Shown piece by piece: positions 26,906-34,429 of a DNA stretch of 64,000 nt. The DNA comes from B1SED10-225 sp964501415 (lineage in GTDB: Bacteria; Bacillota_I; Bacilli_A; Izemoplasmatales; Izemoplasmataceae): NCBI GenBank assembly GCA_964501415.1, contig CAZCSL010000006.1, forward strand, positions 1 through 64,000, in the 5' to 3' direction. Below the pieces are notes generated by a model. That model was given only the letters and a program-made list of their open reading frames with translations. It was not told where the DNA came from and ran no database searches. Each line of letters starts with the position of its first letter. Position 1 is the stretch's first letter. A program made the translations under genes and the position numbers.

Positions 26906-28414
26906 TTAGTTAAACCGTTTTTTGAACTGTTCAATCACGTTGTCAAATGATTTGGTATCCGGTAATGCCTTCTTTTCTTTGATATGCTTTAACAACGCTT
27001 GACCTTTTTCATCGGTATCTAAATAATCATGCAAAGAACGTTCAAAACGTTTGATATCTTCAACTTTTATGTCATCCAAAAAGCCTTTGGTAAGCGCATA
27101 AATACTAACAACTTGCTTGTTGACAGGCATGACTTCATGCAAGCCTTGTTTCAAAATTTCAACCGTTCTTTTACCACGTTCAAGTTTTTCTTTTGTCGCT
27201 TTATCGAGATCACTGCCAAATTGAGTGAAAGCTTCTAATTCTCGGTATGACGCTAAATCCAAACGCAAGGTCCCACTGACTTTTTTAATCGCTTTAATCT
27301 GTGCTGAACCACCAACACGAGATACGCTAAGCCCTGCATTAATCGCAGGTCTGACACCCGTATAAAACAAATCGCTTTGTAAGAAAATCTGTCCGTCTGT
27401 GATACTGATGACATTGGTTGGAATATAAGCAGAAATATCGCCAGCTTTGGTTTCGATAATCGGTAAGGCCGTTATCGACCCACCGCCAAGACTATCATTG
27501 AGTTTTGCCGCACGCTCTAAAAGGCGTGAGTGCAAATAGAAAACATCGCCCGGGAAAGCTTCTCTACCAGGTGGTCTGCGCAATAATAGTGACAATTCAC
27601 GATAAGCCGTCGCATGTTTACTCAAATCATCGTAAACAACCAAAACACTTTTGCCTTCGAACATGAACTCCTCGCCAATGCTAACCCCCGCATATGGTGC
27701 TAAATAAAGCAATGGAGCGGGTTCAGAGGCACTAGCAGAAACGATGATAGTATATTCTAAAGCCCCATGTTTTCTAAGGGTTTTTTGTACTTGGGCTACG
27801 GTAGATTCTTTTTGGCCAATCGCTACATAAACACAAATAACATCTTCATCTTTTTGATTAATGATGGTGTCTAGGGCTATGGATGTCTTACCCGTTTGAC
27901 GATCGCCGATGATAAGCTCACGTTGACCGCGACCAATGGGTACTAAAGCATCCAATACTTTTATACCGGTTTGAAGCGGTTCTTCTACTGACTTTCTGGC
28001 CATGACACCCTGGGCTTTTTTCTCAAGTGGACGCGTTTTATCGGTCTTAATGTTTCCTAGACCATCGATCGGTTTACCTAGTGGGTTAATGGCACGACCA
28101 AGCAAGGCTTCTCCGACGGGAACCTCAAGTATCCGGCCACTTGTTTTAACGGTGTCGCCTTCTTTAATTTCGGTAGATTCATCTAAGATGATGGCACCGA
28201 CATGATCCTTTTCTAAGTTCAATGCCATCCCATAAATGTCATTGCCAAAATCCAGTAATTCACCACTCATCGCTTCATCCAGTCCATGGACGAGGGCGAT
28301 TCCATCACCAACGCTGATGACGGTACCGACATTATCGGTTTTGATTTCCTTACTGTATTTTTGAATTTGTTCTTTGATAAGTGTACTTATTTCTTTTGTG
28401 TCCATTTTGCTCAT
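26906..28414 (-). CDS. atpA: F1F0 ATP synthase alpha subunit
   Basis: Non-catalytic nucleotide-binding partner of beta. P-loop GDRQTGKT (near residue 169), VPIGRGQRELI and PAINAGLSVSRVGGSAQ are typical. 502 aa. Start ATG at 28414; a second ATG three codons on is possible. 12 nt after atpH. Confidence 0.97.
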   Translation of the reverse strand: MSKMDTKEISTLIKEQIQKYSKEIKTDNVGTVISVGDGIALVHGLDEAMSGELLDFGNDIYGMALNLEKDHVGAIILDESTEIKEGDTVKTSGRILEVPVGEALLGRAINPLGKPIDGLGNIKTDKTRPLEKKAQGVMARKSVEEPLQTGIKVLDALVPIGRGQRELIIGDRQTGKTSIALDTIINQKDEDVICVYVAIGQKESTVAQVQKTLRKHGALEYTIIVSASASEPAPLLYLAPYAGVSIGEEFMFEGKSVLVVYDDLSKHATAYRELSLLLRRPPGREAFPGDVFYLHSRLLERAAKLNDSLGGGSITALPIIETKAGDISAYIPTNVISITDGQIFLQSDLFYTGVRPAINAGLSVSRVGGSAQIKAIKKVSGTLRLDLASYRELEAFTQFGSDLDKATKEKLERGKRTVEILKQGLHEVMPVNKQVVSIYALTKGFLDDIKVEDIKRFERSLHDYLDTDEKGQALLKHIKEKKALPDTKSFDNVIEQFKKRFN

Positions 28415-28426
28415 ACTCTCACCTGC

Positions 28427-28942
28427 CTATTTTGTCAAGCGACGCTTAAGTTCTAATAAGGTTTGATTGACGGTTTGATCCATAACCTTACCTTCATACT
28501 CGAATCTAAGTCCACCAATAATCGACTCATCAAGATGGGTTTTCATTAGAACTTTTCGTTGATATTTTTTTTCAAAACTGTCTCTTAAATTATTAATTTG
28601 TGTTGGTGATAACGTGGTCTTACTATACACATGAATTTGCATGACATCATGCATGCGATCAATTAATTCATTAAAATCTTTGTAAACCATACTCAAAATC
28701 TCACTGCGATTATTATCGATGATGACACATAAAAAATCCTCAAACAAAGATGATAGCCCAATCGCTTTTACTGCCGCTTTTTTCTTCTCTTTATGTACAT
28801 TAGGATGTTTAAAAAAGCGAATGCTTGTCTCATCAAGACTTTCTAAAAATGAAGAGAAAACCGATTGAATTTCCTTCAATTGGTTAGATTCATTGGCAAG
28901 TTCAAAAAGTGCGACGGCATATTGTTCGCTTTGCGCACTCAT
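28427..28942 (-). CDS. atpH: F1F0 ATP synthase delta subunit
   Basis: Peripheral-stalk cap joining F1 to the b dimer. Starts SEQYAVALFELA and has the C-terminal pattern LDESIIGGLRFEYEGKVMDQTV. 171 aa, slightly below the usual 178-180. Its ATG overlaps the atpF stop (ATGA). Confidence 0.93.
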   Translation of the reverse strand: MSAQSEQYAVALFELANESNQLKEIQSVFSSFLESLDETSIRFFKHPNVHKEKKKAAVKAIGLSSLFEDFLCVIIDNNRSEILSMVYKDFNELIDRMHDVMQIHVYSKTTLSPTQINNLRDSFEKKYQRKVLMKTHLDESIIGGLRFEYEGKVMDQTVNQTLLELKRRLTK

Positions 28943-29472
28943 TGTTTATCGACCTCGGCGATGGCTTCATCGATTAAGCGATTATAGGTTTCTTTAGTAA
29001 TCTTCTTATCAATAGCTTTATAACTTAAAGCTATCGCAACATCGACGATTTCTTTTTTAAGTTTATTACGGGCCAACTCAATCTCTTTTTCAAGATCTTC
29101 TTTCGCGGCTTTTTTCATCCGCTCGGCTTCATTTTTAGCTTCTTTGATAATGAGACGTTTATTATCTTCAGCTTGAGATTTTGCATCTTCAACAATACTT
29201 CTTGCGTCTTCTTTAGCTTTTTGATACGTTTGTTCCGCTTCTTGTTTTAACGTTGATGCTTCTTGATGTTGTGCGGAAGCCTCTGTGAGCTCATTATCGA
29301 CAATTTCTCTTCTAGACTCTAAAAAAGCCGTCACTTTATCCCAAAAGAACTTTTTCACCACAACAATAAGCAATAGTGTTGCGACAATTTGGATGGCCAT
29401 TTCGACGGGATTAATACCGGTTAAACCTGAATTCTCAACCAGGGTACGAATCGCTTGTGCAACAGTATCCAT
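28939..29472 (-). CDS. atpF: F1F0 ATP synthase b subunit
   Basis: Peripheral stalk: one N-terminal membrane helix (about residues 25-42, ending KKFFWDKV) and a long charged coiled coil (about 50-160) rich in Ala/Lys/Glu. 177 aa. It lies 26 nt after atpE and overlaps atpH by 4 nt. Confidence 0.94.
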   Translation of the reverse strand: MDTVAQAIRTLVENSGLTGINPVEMAIQIVATLLLIVVVKKFFWDKVTAFLESRREIVDNELTEASAQHQEASTLKQEAEQTYQKAKEDARSIVEDAKSQAEDNKRLIIKEAKNEAERMKKAAKEDLEKEIELARNKLKKEIVDVAIALSYKAIDKKITKETYNRLIDEAIAEVDKQ

Positions 29473-29498
29473 GGGGTTGCCTCCTTATTTCTCTAAGC

Positions 29499-29765
29499 TT
29501 AGGTGGTGAAAATTAATACAAATGCAATGATTAAAGCATACAGTCCAGTCGTCTCGGCCATAGCCTGACCTACTAGCATCATCGTAGTAATTTTACCACT
29601 AGCCTCTGGTTGACGACCAATTGCTTCAACGGCTTTACCTGCAGCAAAACCTTGTCCAATACCTGGACCAATACCGGCGATCATGGCAATACCGGCACCT
29701 AACATAGCTAAACCGCTAATAAAATCTGCATTATACGCACTTTCAGCAAGCATTGTAAATAACAT
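29499..29765 (-). CDS. atpE: F1F0 ATP synthase c subunit with Na+-binding signature
   Basis: Rotor ring proteolipid, 88 aa, two membrane helices around the polar loop GRQPEA. The ion-carrying Glu is E71 in helix 2. The residues that coordinate Na+ in Ilyobacter (Q32, E65, S66, T67, Y70) align here as Q38, E71, T72, T73 and Y76, with the hydrophobic V63 position occupied by M69. By family knowledge this predicts Na+ rather than H+ coupling, or at least Na+ competence. 40 nt before it lies atpB. Confidence 0.95.
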   Translation of the reverse strand: MLFTMLAESAYNADFISGLAMLGAGIAMIAGIGPGIGQGFAAGKAVEAIGRQPEASGKITTMMLVGQAMAETTGLYALIIAFVLIFTT

Positions 29766-29805
29766 AATGTGTCCTCCTGTTTATGATATATATTTTTTTT
29801 ATTTA

Positions 29806-30453
29806 TTAAATTTCTTCTGTTTCAACGGCTATCGATAAGAAAATCATCAATAACATAAAATAGACAAATGCCTGAATTAATCCAAAGCCAATATTAAAGA
29901 TAGGATGTACAACAAATGTCATGGGCAAAATTGCAACGACATTGGGCAAAATATTCATCACGATTACGCCGATTACGGCACCCGATAATATATTACCAAA
30001 TAAACGTAGTCCCATCGCCGTTGTGGTAGAGATTTCGCCAATGATATTTAAAGGCAGTAAAAATGGGATTGGACTCATTAAATCTTTCAATCGTTGCCAG
30101 GGATTTCTAATCACCATAGCACTAATTTGAATAATTAAAAATGCCATCAGTGAAAAGCCTAAGGCAATGTTTATATTGGAGAGTGGCGTAGCCAAACCGA
30201 ATAAGCTAATGGTGTTTGCCAAGCCTAAATACAGCAATATCCCAATCAGCATGGGGGCAAACCTTTTCCAATGCCGACCAAAATAGTTTTGAATTAATGT
30301 ATTTAACATATCAACGAGTAAAATAACCAAAAAAAGCGGACCTTTAATTGGTTTAGAGGGGTCCATTTTAGCAATGCGCGAGCCAAAAAAACTAAGCACC
30401 ACCATCAAAACAACGATTATAATAATCGAAGATGCCATATTAGGACTCAACAT
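29806..30453 (-). CDS. atpB: F1F0 ATP synthase a subunit
   Basis: Stator channel next to the c ring. The essential Arg is in MGLRLFGNILSGAVIG. Five to six hydrophobic helices. 215 aa from the ATG at 30453, 6 nt after AAGGTG; a GTG three codons upstream lies on that site. Overlaps the end of atpI. Confidence 0.94.
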   Translation of the reverse strand: MLSPNMASSIIIIVVLMVVLSFFGSRIAKMDPSKPIKGPLFLVILLVDMLNTLIQNYFGRHWKRFAPMLIGILLYLGLANTISLFGLATPLSNINIALGFSLMAFLIIQISAMVIRNPWQRLKDLMSPIPFLLPLNIIGEISTTTAMGLRLFGNILSGAVIGVIVMNILPNVVAILPMTFVVHPIFNIGFGLIQAFVYFMLLMIFLSIAVETEEI

Positions 30454-30844
30454 CGGTTTCACCTTCTTTAAATATGATAGCCGAGATAATCAAAGCAACC
30501 TTAAATGATGTTAAACCCGCAAAAACGGGAATCATCATTAAACCTTCATTAAAATGAGCAATGGCTAAAACCAAGCCATAAAAAGCAAATCTAATAAAAT
30601 AGTTCCGAATAGAAAGGCTTCTTAGTCTAGTATAATCTATATCCACTTGTTTCATCACAGAACGATAATGAAATGACATCATCATGACACTCACAAGCGT
30701 CCCCAAAATAAAGCTAAGTACAATCTCCCAGGGATTAAATGATGTAAAGCTAAACCCCACCCAAAGACCTAGCGAGACTATGAGCGCATAGGGCCATACC
30801 ACAGCAAAGGTTTTAATATAGAGATTTTCAGTCTTTTTTATCAT
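30440..30844 (-). CDS. atpI: ATP synthase subunit I (AtpI-like)
   Basis: 134-aa protein with four hydrophobic helices, between atpZ and atpB where AtpI belongs. AtpI family proteins help assemble the c ring, especially in Na+-coupled enzymes. Sequence similarity is modest, so the call rests on position and topology. The ATG at 30844 lies 6 nt after AGGTG and inside the atpZ reading frame. Confidence 0.8.
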   Translation of the reverse strand: MIKKTENLYIKTFAVVWPYALIVSLGLWVGFSFTSFNPWEIVLSFILGTLVSVMMMSFHYRSVMKQVDIDYTRLRSLSIRNYFIRFAFYGLVLAIAHFNEGLMMIPVFAGLTSFKVALIISAIIFKEGETDVES

Positions 30845-31055
30845 ATTCTTCACCTAATCTATATATGCGAACCATAAAATTTCTTACCGCCGCTAAAGCC
30901 CCTACAACCATAAATATAATGACGAATAATCGTTCAAACCCAAAAAGTCTGTCTAATCCCAGACCGATGAAAAATCCAATCAGAATCGCGACAATGACTT
31001 CCCATGCAAAGTTCGATGCAATGGCGATGAGTTTTATCGTTTGCTTTTTATCCAT
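30828..31055 (-). CDS. atpZ: AtpZ-like ATP synthase accessory protein
   Basis: 75 aa with two membrane helices (about 8-30 and 37-58) and a charged tail (YRLGEEYDKKD). This is the layout of the AtpZ/'ATPase gene 1' family found before atpI. The start is ambiguous among GTG 31061, GTG 31058 and ATG 31055; the ATG was chosen. Its end overlaps atpI. Confidence 0.8.
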   Translation of the reverse strand: MDKKQTIKLIAIASNFAWEVIVAILIGFFIGLGLDRLFGFERLFVIIFMVVGALAAVRNFMVRIYRLGEEYDKKD

Positions 31056-31069
31056 CACCACGATATCCT

Positions 31070-31501
31070 TTACGTATCAATTTTATCCACACGACGTTGA
31101 TGACGTGATTGATTAGAAAAACGTGTATTCAACCACACATCGGTAATTTTAAAGGCCAAATCTTCACCGATAATGCGTCCGCCCATGGTCAAAATATTAG
31201 AGTCATTGTGCAAGCGTGTCGCTTCAGCACTAAACACATCATGAATCAATGCTGCGCGGATGCCTTTGGTTTTATTCGCTTGAATGCTCATACCCACACC
31301 GGTACCACACACTAAAATACCACGGTCGAATTCGCCCGAGGCAACAGCTTTAGATAGCGTTTTAGCCACATCATTATAATCACAGCTTTTGGCATCTTTA
31401 CTACCAAAGTCTTCAATGGTATATGTCTGATTTGACAAATGTGACTTGATCGCTTCTTTAAGGTGGAATCCAGCGTGATCAGAGCCGATAGCTATTTTCA
31501 T
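31070..31501 (-). CDS. rpiB: ribose-5-phosphate isomerase B
   Basis: Interconverts ribose 5-phosphate and ribulose 5-phosphate. IAIGSDHAGFHLK at the N-terminus and the active-site Cys in GILVCGTGVGMSIQANK. 143 aa from the ATG at 31501, 6 nt after GAGGTG. It leads the ATP synthase operon, as RpiB-family genes do in many Firmicutes. Confidence 0.95.
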   Translation of the reverse strand: MKIAIGSDHAGFHLKEAIKSHLSNQTYTIEDFGSKDAKSCDYNDVAKTLSKAVASGEFDRGILVCGTGVGMSIQANKTKGIRAALIHDVFSAEATRLHNDSNILTMGGRIIGEDLAFKITDVWLNTRFSNQSRHQRRVDKIDT

Positions 31502-31532
31502 TAATAACACCTCATAAAAAATCTACTTATCT

Positions 31533-31560
31533 ATTATATCAAAGACTTGAAAAATTACAA
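31533..31560 (-). promoter_or_regulatory. promoter of the rpiB-atp operon
   Basis: TTGTAA (31555-31560), a 16-bp spacer and TATAAT with an upstream TG (TGATATAAT; -10 at 31533-31538) on the minus strand. Confidence 0.7.
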
Positions 31561-31573
31561 AACAAAAATACCT

Positions 31574-32131
31574 TTACTTAACGATGACGCTCCCTTGACG
31601 CAAAACGCGTTTATTTGAAACATCATAAACCGTAGAAGCCCTACCTTTAGCGTCATCTGCCTCTACGATATAATCGGAAAGATGATTAAAACGAAGCGCT
31701 TCTTTAAAGGTTTTAACTTCCGGCTGATGAGAAAGATTTAAAGACGTCACAGCCATAGGCCCAAAATGTTTTAACAACCGTAAGGCAATCGGGTCATGGG
31801 GAATTCTAAGGCCAATCGTATCAAATCCTGCATTGACAAAAGCAGGGACGGCATCGCTTTTTGATACGACTAAGGTCAGTGCTCCGGGCCAATATTTTTG
31901 GGCTAAAGGCCTTAGATGTGTCTCATCCGTGGTAAAAGTCAAAGCCTCTTTTAAAGAAGCACACAAAATAACCAACGGCTTGTTTTTTTCACGGCCCTTA
32001 ATCTGATATATTTTTTGAACCCCGACTTTATCATGATAAAGGGCCCCAATACCATAAACCGTATCCGTCCTGAAAATAACCGTCTTTTTGTCTAATTTCT
32101 TTTGACAAATCTCATCAATCGATATCAACAT
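31574..32131 (-). CDS. tsaC: L-threonylcarbamoyladenylate synthase (YrdC/TsaC type)
   Basis: Makes threonylcarbamoyl-AMP for t6A37 modification of ANN-decoding tRNAs. Core motifs FRTDTVYGIGA, IKGREKNKPLVILC and YWPGALTLVV fit the YrdC domain. 185 aa, so it lacks the C-terminal Sua5 domain of longer homologues. 9 nt after rnhB. Confidence 0.92.
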   Translation of the reverse strand: MLISIDEICQKKLDKKTVIFRTDTVYGIGALYHDKVGVQKIYQIKGREKNKPLVILCASLKEALTFTTDETHLRPLAQKYWPGALTLVVSKSDAVPAFVNAGFDTIGLRIPHDPIALRLLKHFGPMAVTSLNLSHQPEVKTFKEALRFNHLSDYIVEADDAKGRASTVYDVSNKRVLRQGSVIVK

Positions 32132-32140
32132 ATCTATACC

Positions 32141-32758
32141 TCAAAATTTTAATGATGTTTGTTTATTGATTTGCATTTGAACGGGTTTAAAACTTTTTCT
32201 ATGAATCTCACATATACCATGTTCACTTAAAGCATCTAGATGTTTTTTTGTCGGATAACCTTTGTGTTGTTCAAAACCATACTCAGGATATAACAAGGCG
32301 TATTCGACCATGAGTTGATCGCGTTTGGTTTTGGCAATAATGCTAGCTGCCGCGATTGAAGCACTTAAACTATCGCCTTTGATAAGTGACTGACTAGGTA
32401 TATTTAAATCATTTAAAGGCATCGCATCACTTAGTACATAATCAACTTTGGTTAAAGATTTTATCGCTTCATACATACCTTTTTTACTGGCACGAAGCAC
32501 ATTGAGACTATCTACTTCTTCAACCGGAATAATGACATATGAAACCTCTTTTGCACAGCGATATATTTTTTTAGCTAAAGCATTTCTTTGTTTTTCACTC
32601 AACGCTTTAGAATCATTTAAACCTTCAATAGGATTATGAGAATCTAGCACTACCGCCGCGACCACAATAGGTCCAGCTAAAGGCCCACGTCCAACCTCAT
32701 CACAACCAGCGATATATTTATACCCACGGGACCATAACGCCTTTTCATAGTTGTACAT
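32141..32758 (-). CDS. rnhB: ribonuclease HII
   Basis: Removes misincorporated ribonucleotides and RNA from DNA-RNA hybrids. The Asp-Glu of the active site is in GCDEVGRGPLAGP, and the next Asp is in LSDAMPL. 205 aa. It overlaps rbgA by 14 nt. The start could be the GTG at 32761 or the ATG at 32758; the GAGGGTG site suits either. Confidence 0.95.
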   Translation of the reverse strand: MYNYEKALWSRGYKYIAGCDEVGRGPLAGPIVVAAVVLDSHNPIEGLNDSKALSEKQRNALAKKIYRCAKEVSYVIIPVEEVDSLNVLRASKKGMYEAIKSLTKVDYVLSDAMPLNDLNIPSQSLIKGDSLSASIAAASIIAKTKRDQLMVEYALLYPEYGFEQHKGYPTKKHLDALSEHGICEIHRKSFKPVQMQINKQTSLKF

Positions 32759-33614
32759 CACGGCTAGACACCCTCTCTAAGATAATAGGGCCAAAGCCTT
32801 GGTGTCGAAAGTCATAAAGGAAATGATCCATCACTCTTTCGTAATCTATTTGTCCACCTTGCATCAGGCATCCCCGTTTTTTTGCTATCTTTTCAAACAG
32901 ATCAAGCGACGTATCAGCTTCATCGATATCCATGTCATATTTTTTTTCGAAGGCGTCTTTATAGTGGTTTTTCAAAATATCAAAGCCGTGGATAACCACA
33001 TCATCTCTGGGGATAAAATGATCTTTGATGGTTCCAAGTAACGCAAGATTCAAAGCAGATTGTTGATCTGTGATATTAGGCCATAATATTCCGGGCGTAT
33101 CTAAAAGTTCAAAGTCCTTGTTGATTCTTATCGTTTGCAGGTGTCTAGTAATCCCAGGTGTATCGCCAATTTTAGTTGCCTTTTTACCCACTAGGCGATT
33201 GATTAACGTACTCTTGCCAACATTAGGGATACCAACAATCAAAGCGCGAATAGGCCTTTCAATTCGACCCTTAGTTTGTTCTTTTTCAAAGACATCTTTT
33301 AAAATCGTTTTGGCTTTATGATGAATTTCATCCACATTAGTCCCTTTCAAGGCATTGATCTTCAACGTGTGGTAACCATGAGATTCAAAGGTTTCCATCC
33401 ATTGATGAAGGGGTTTTTGCTCAGCTAAATCCGATTTATTTAGCAAAAGTAGCTTGGGTTTATACGTGAATAGTTCTTTAAGTTCAGGATTAATCGAAGC
33501 ATACGGGGCACGAGCATCCAGTACTTCTAAAATGATGTCGATGTGTTTCATATGCGTTTTAATCAATCGTTTTGTCTTGGCCATATGACCTGGATAGTAA
33601 TTAATCTTTTTCAT
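32745..33614 (-). CDS. rbgA: ribosome biogenesis GTPase RbgA (YlqF)
   Basis: Circularly permuted GTPase for late 50S assembly. G4 (LLLNKSDLAE, near residue 60) precedes G1 (GIPNVGKSTLINRL, near 125) and G3 (LLDTPGILWP). N-terminus has YYPGHMAKT. 289 aa from the ATG at 33614, 8 nt after GGAAGG. Directly follows lepB (1 nt) and overlaps rnhB. Confidence 0.96.
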   Translation of the reverse strand: MKKINYYPGHMAKTKRLIKTHMKHIDIILEVLDARAPYASINPELKELFTYKPKLLLLNKSDLAEQKPLHQWMETFESHGYHTLKINALKGTNVDEIHHKAKTILKDVFEKEQTKGRIERPIRALIVGIPNVGKSTLINRLVGKKATKIGDTPGITRHLQTIRINKDFELLDTPGILWPNITDQQSALNLALLGTIKDHFIPRDDVVIHGFDILKNHYKDAFEKKYDMDIDEADTSLDLFEKIAKKRGCLMQGGQIDYERVMDHFLYDFRHQGFGPIILERVSSRDVQL

Positions 33615-33615
33615 A

Positions 33616-34425
33616 TCATTCAATCCTTCCAAAAGCATTTAAAGGCCAAATCCTGTAATTGACAACGCCATAAATGGCCGATTCATTTACCAATCCAAAA
33701 TGCCGTGAATCCGAGGAGTTTTCGCGGTTGTCGCCAAGCAAGAAGTAAGATGACTCATCCAGTTCAAAACTACATGTGTCCTCATTATTATAACACTCAG
33801 TTACTACCCCTTCTAATAAATAAGTTTCTTCTAGCCTTTGATCATCCACATAAACTTCTCCATTATCAATCCGGATTACTTCTCCTGGAAGACCAATAAT
33901 ACGTTTGATGAGATAGTGATCTTCGAACTCATCCGGTTTAACTACCACAAAGTCATAACGTGATTTGGACCGATACATTCTTTGCATGATAACATAATCG
34001 TTATCATCGAAAGTTGGTTCCATAGAACTTCCATCCACATTCGCAAATGAAAAAAACAACCCATTGATTAAGATATATAGCGCCATTAAATAAACAAAAA
34101 AGGACAAAAACTCTAACGCTTTATACGTATTAAATAATGATTCTTCATCCTCGGTCTCTTGCTTGTTTAAGGTTTTAACTAGTATAAACAGCAAAATCAC
34201 GATTAAAAACATACTCAATAGGTAAGCAAGTGGAAAGGTGGTGAAAAAATTAGCCTCAAAGCGACTGAATAAATCCGTTATGGCTAGATTGTAAAACGTT
34301 GAAAAAAGATTATCTGATTGTCTGATATAGGGAAAAACCATGACAAAAAAGAGCGCAAGAAGCATAAGGAATATTTTGCGCTCTATTTTTCTTTTTGAGG
34401 TAGGTTTAAGCTTGGAATCACTCAT
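33616..34425 (-). CDS. lepB: signal peptidase I
   Basis: Cleaves signal peptides of exported proteins at the outer membrane face. Nucleophile Ser in DGSSMEPTF, Lys general base in YLIKRIIGLPGE, and the conserved LLGDNRENSSDSR box. It has three predicted N-terminal membrane segments (about 17-34, 65-85 and 105-125) before the catalytic domain, more than the single anchor of Bacillus SipS. 269 aa. Confidence 0.95.
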   Translation of the reverse strand: MSDSKLKPTSKRKIERKIFLMLLALFFVMVFPYIRQSDNLFSTFYNLAITDLFSRFEANFFTTFPLAYLLSMFLIVILLFILVKTLNKQETEDEESLFNTYKALEFLSFFVYLMALYILINGLFFSFANVDGSSMEPTFDDNDYVIMQRMYRSKSRYDFVVVKPDEFEDHYLIKRIIGLPGEVIRIDNGEVYVDDQRLEETYLLEGVVTECYNNEDTCSFELDESSYFLLGDNRENSSDSRHFGLVNESAIYGVVNYRIWPLNAFGRIE

Positions 34426-34429
34426 ATAA

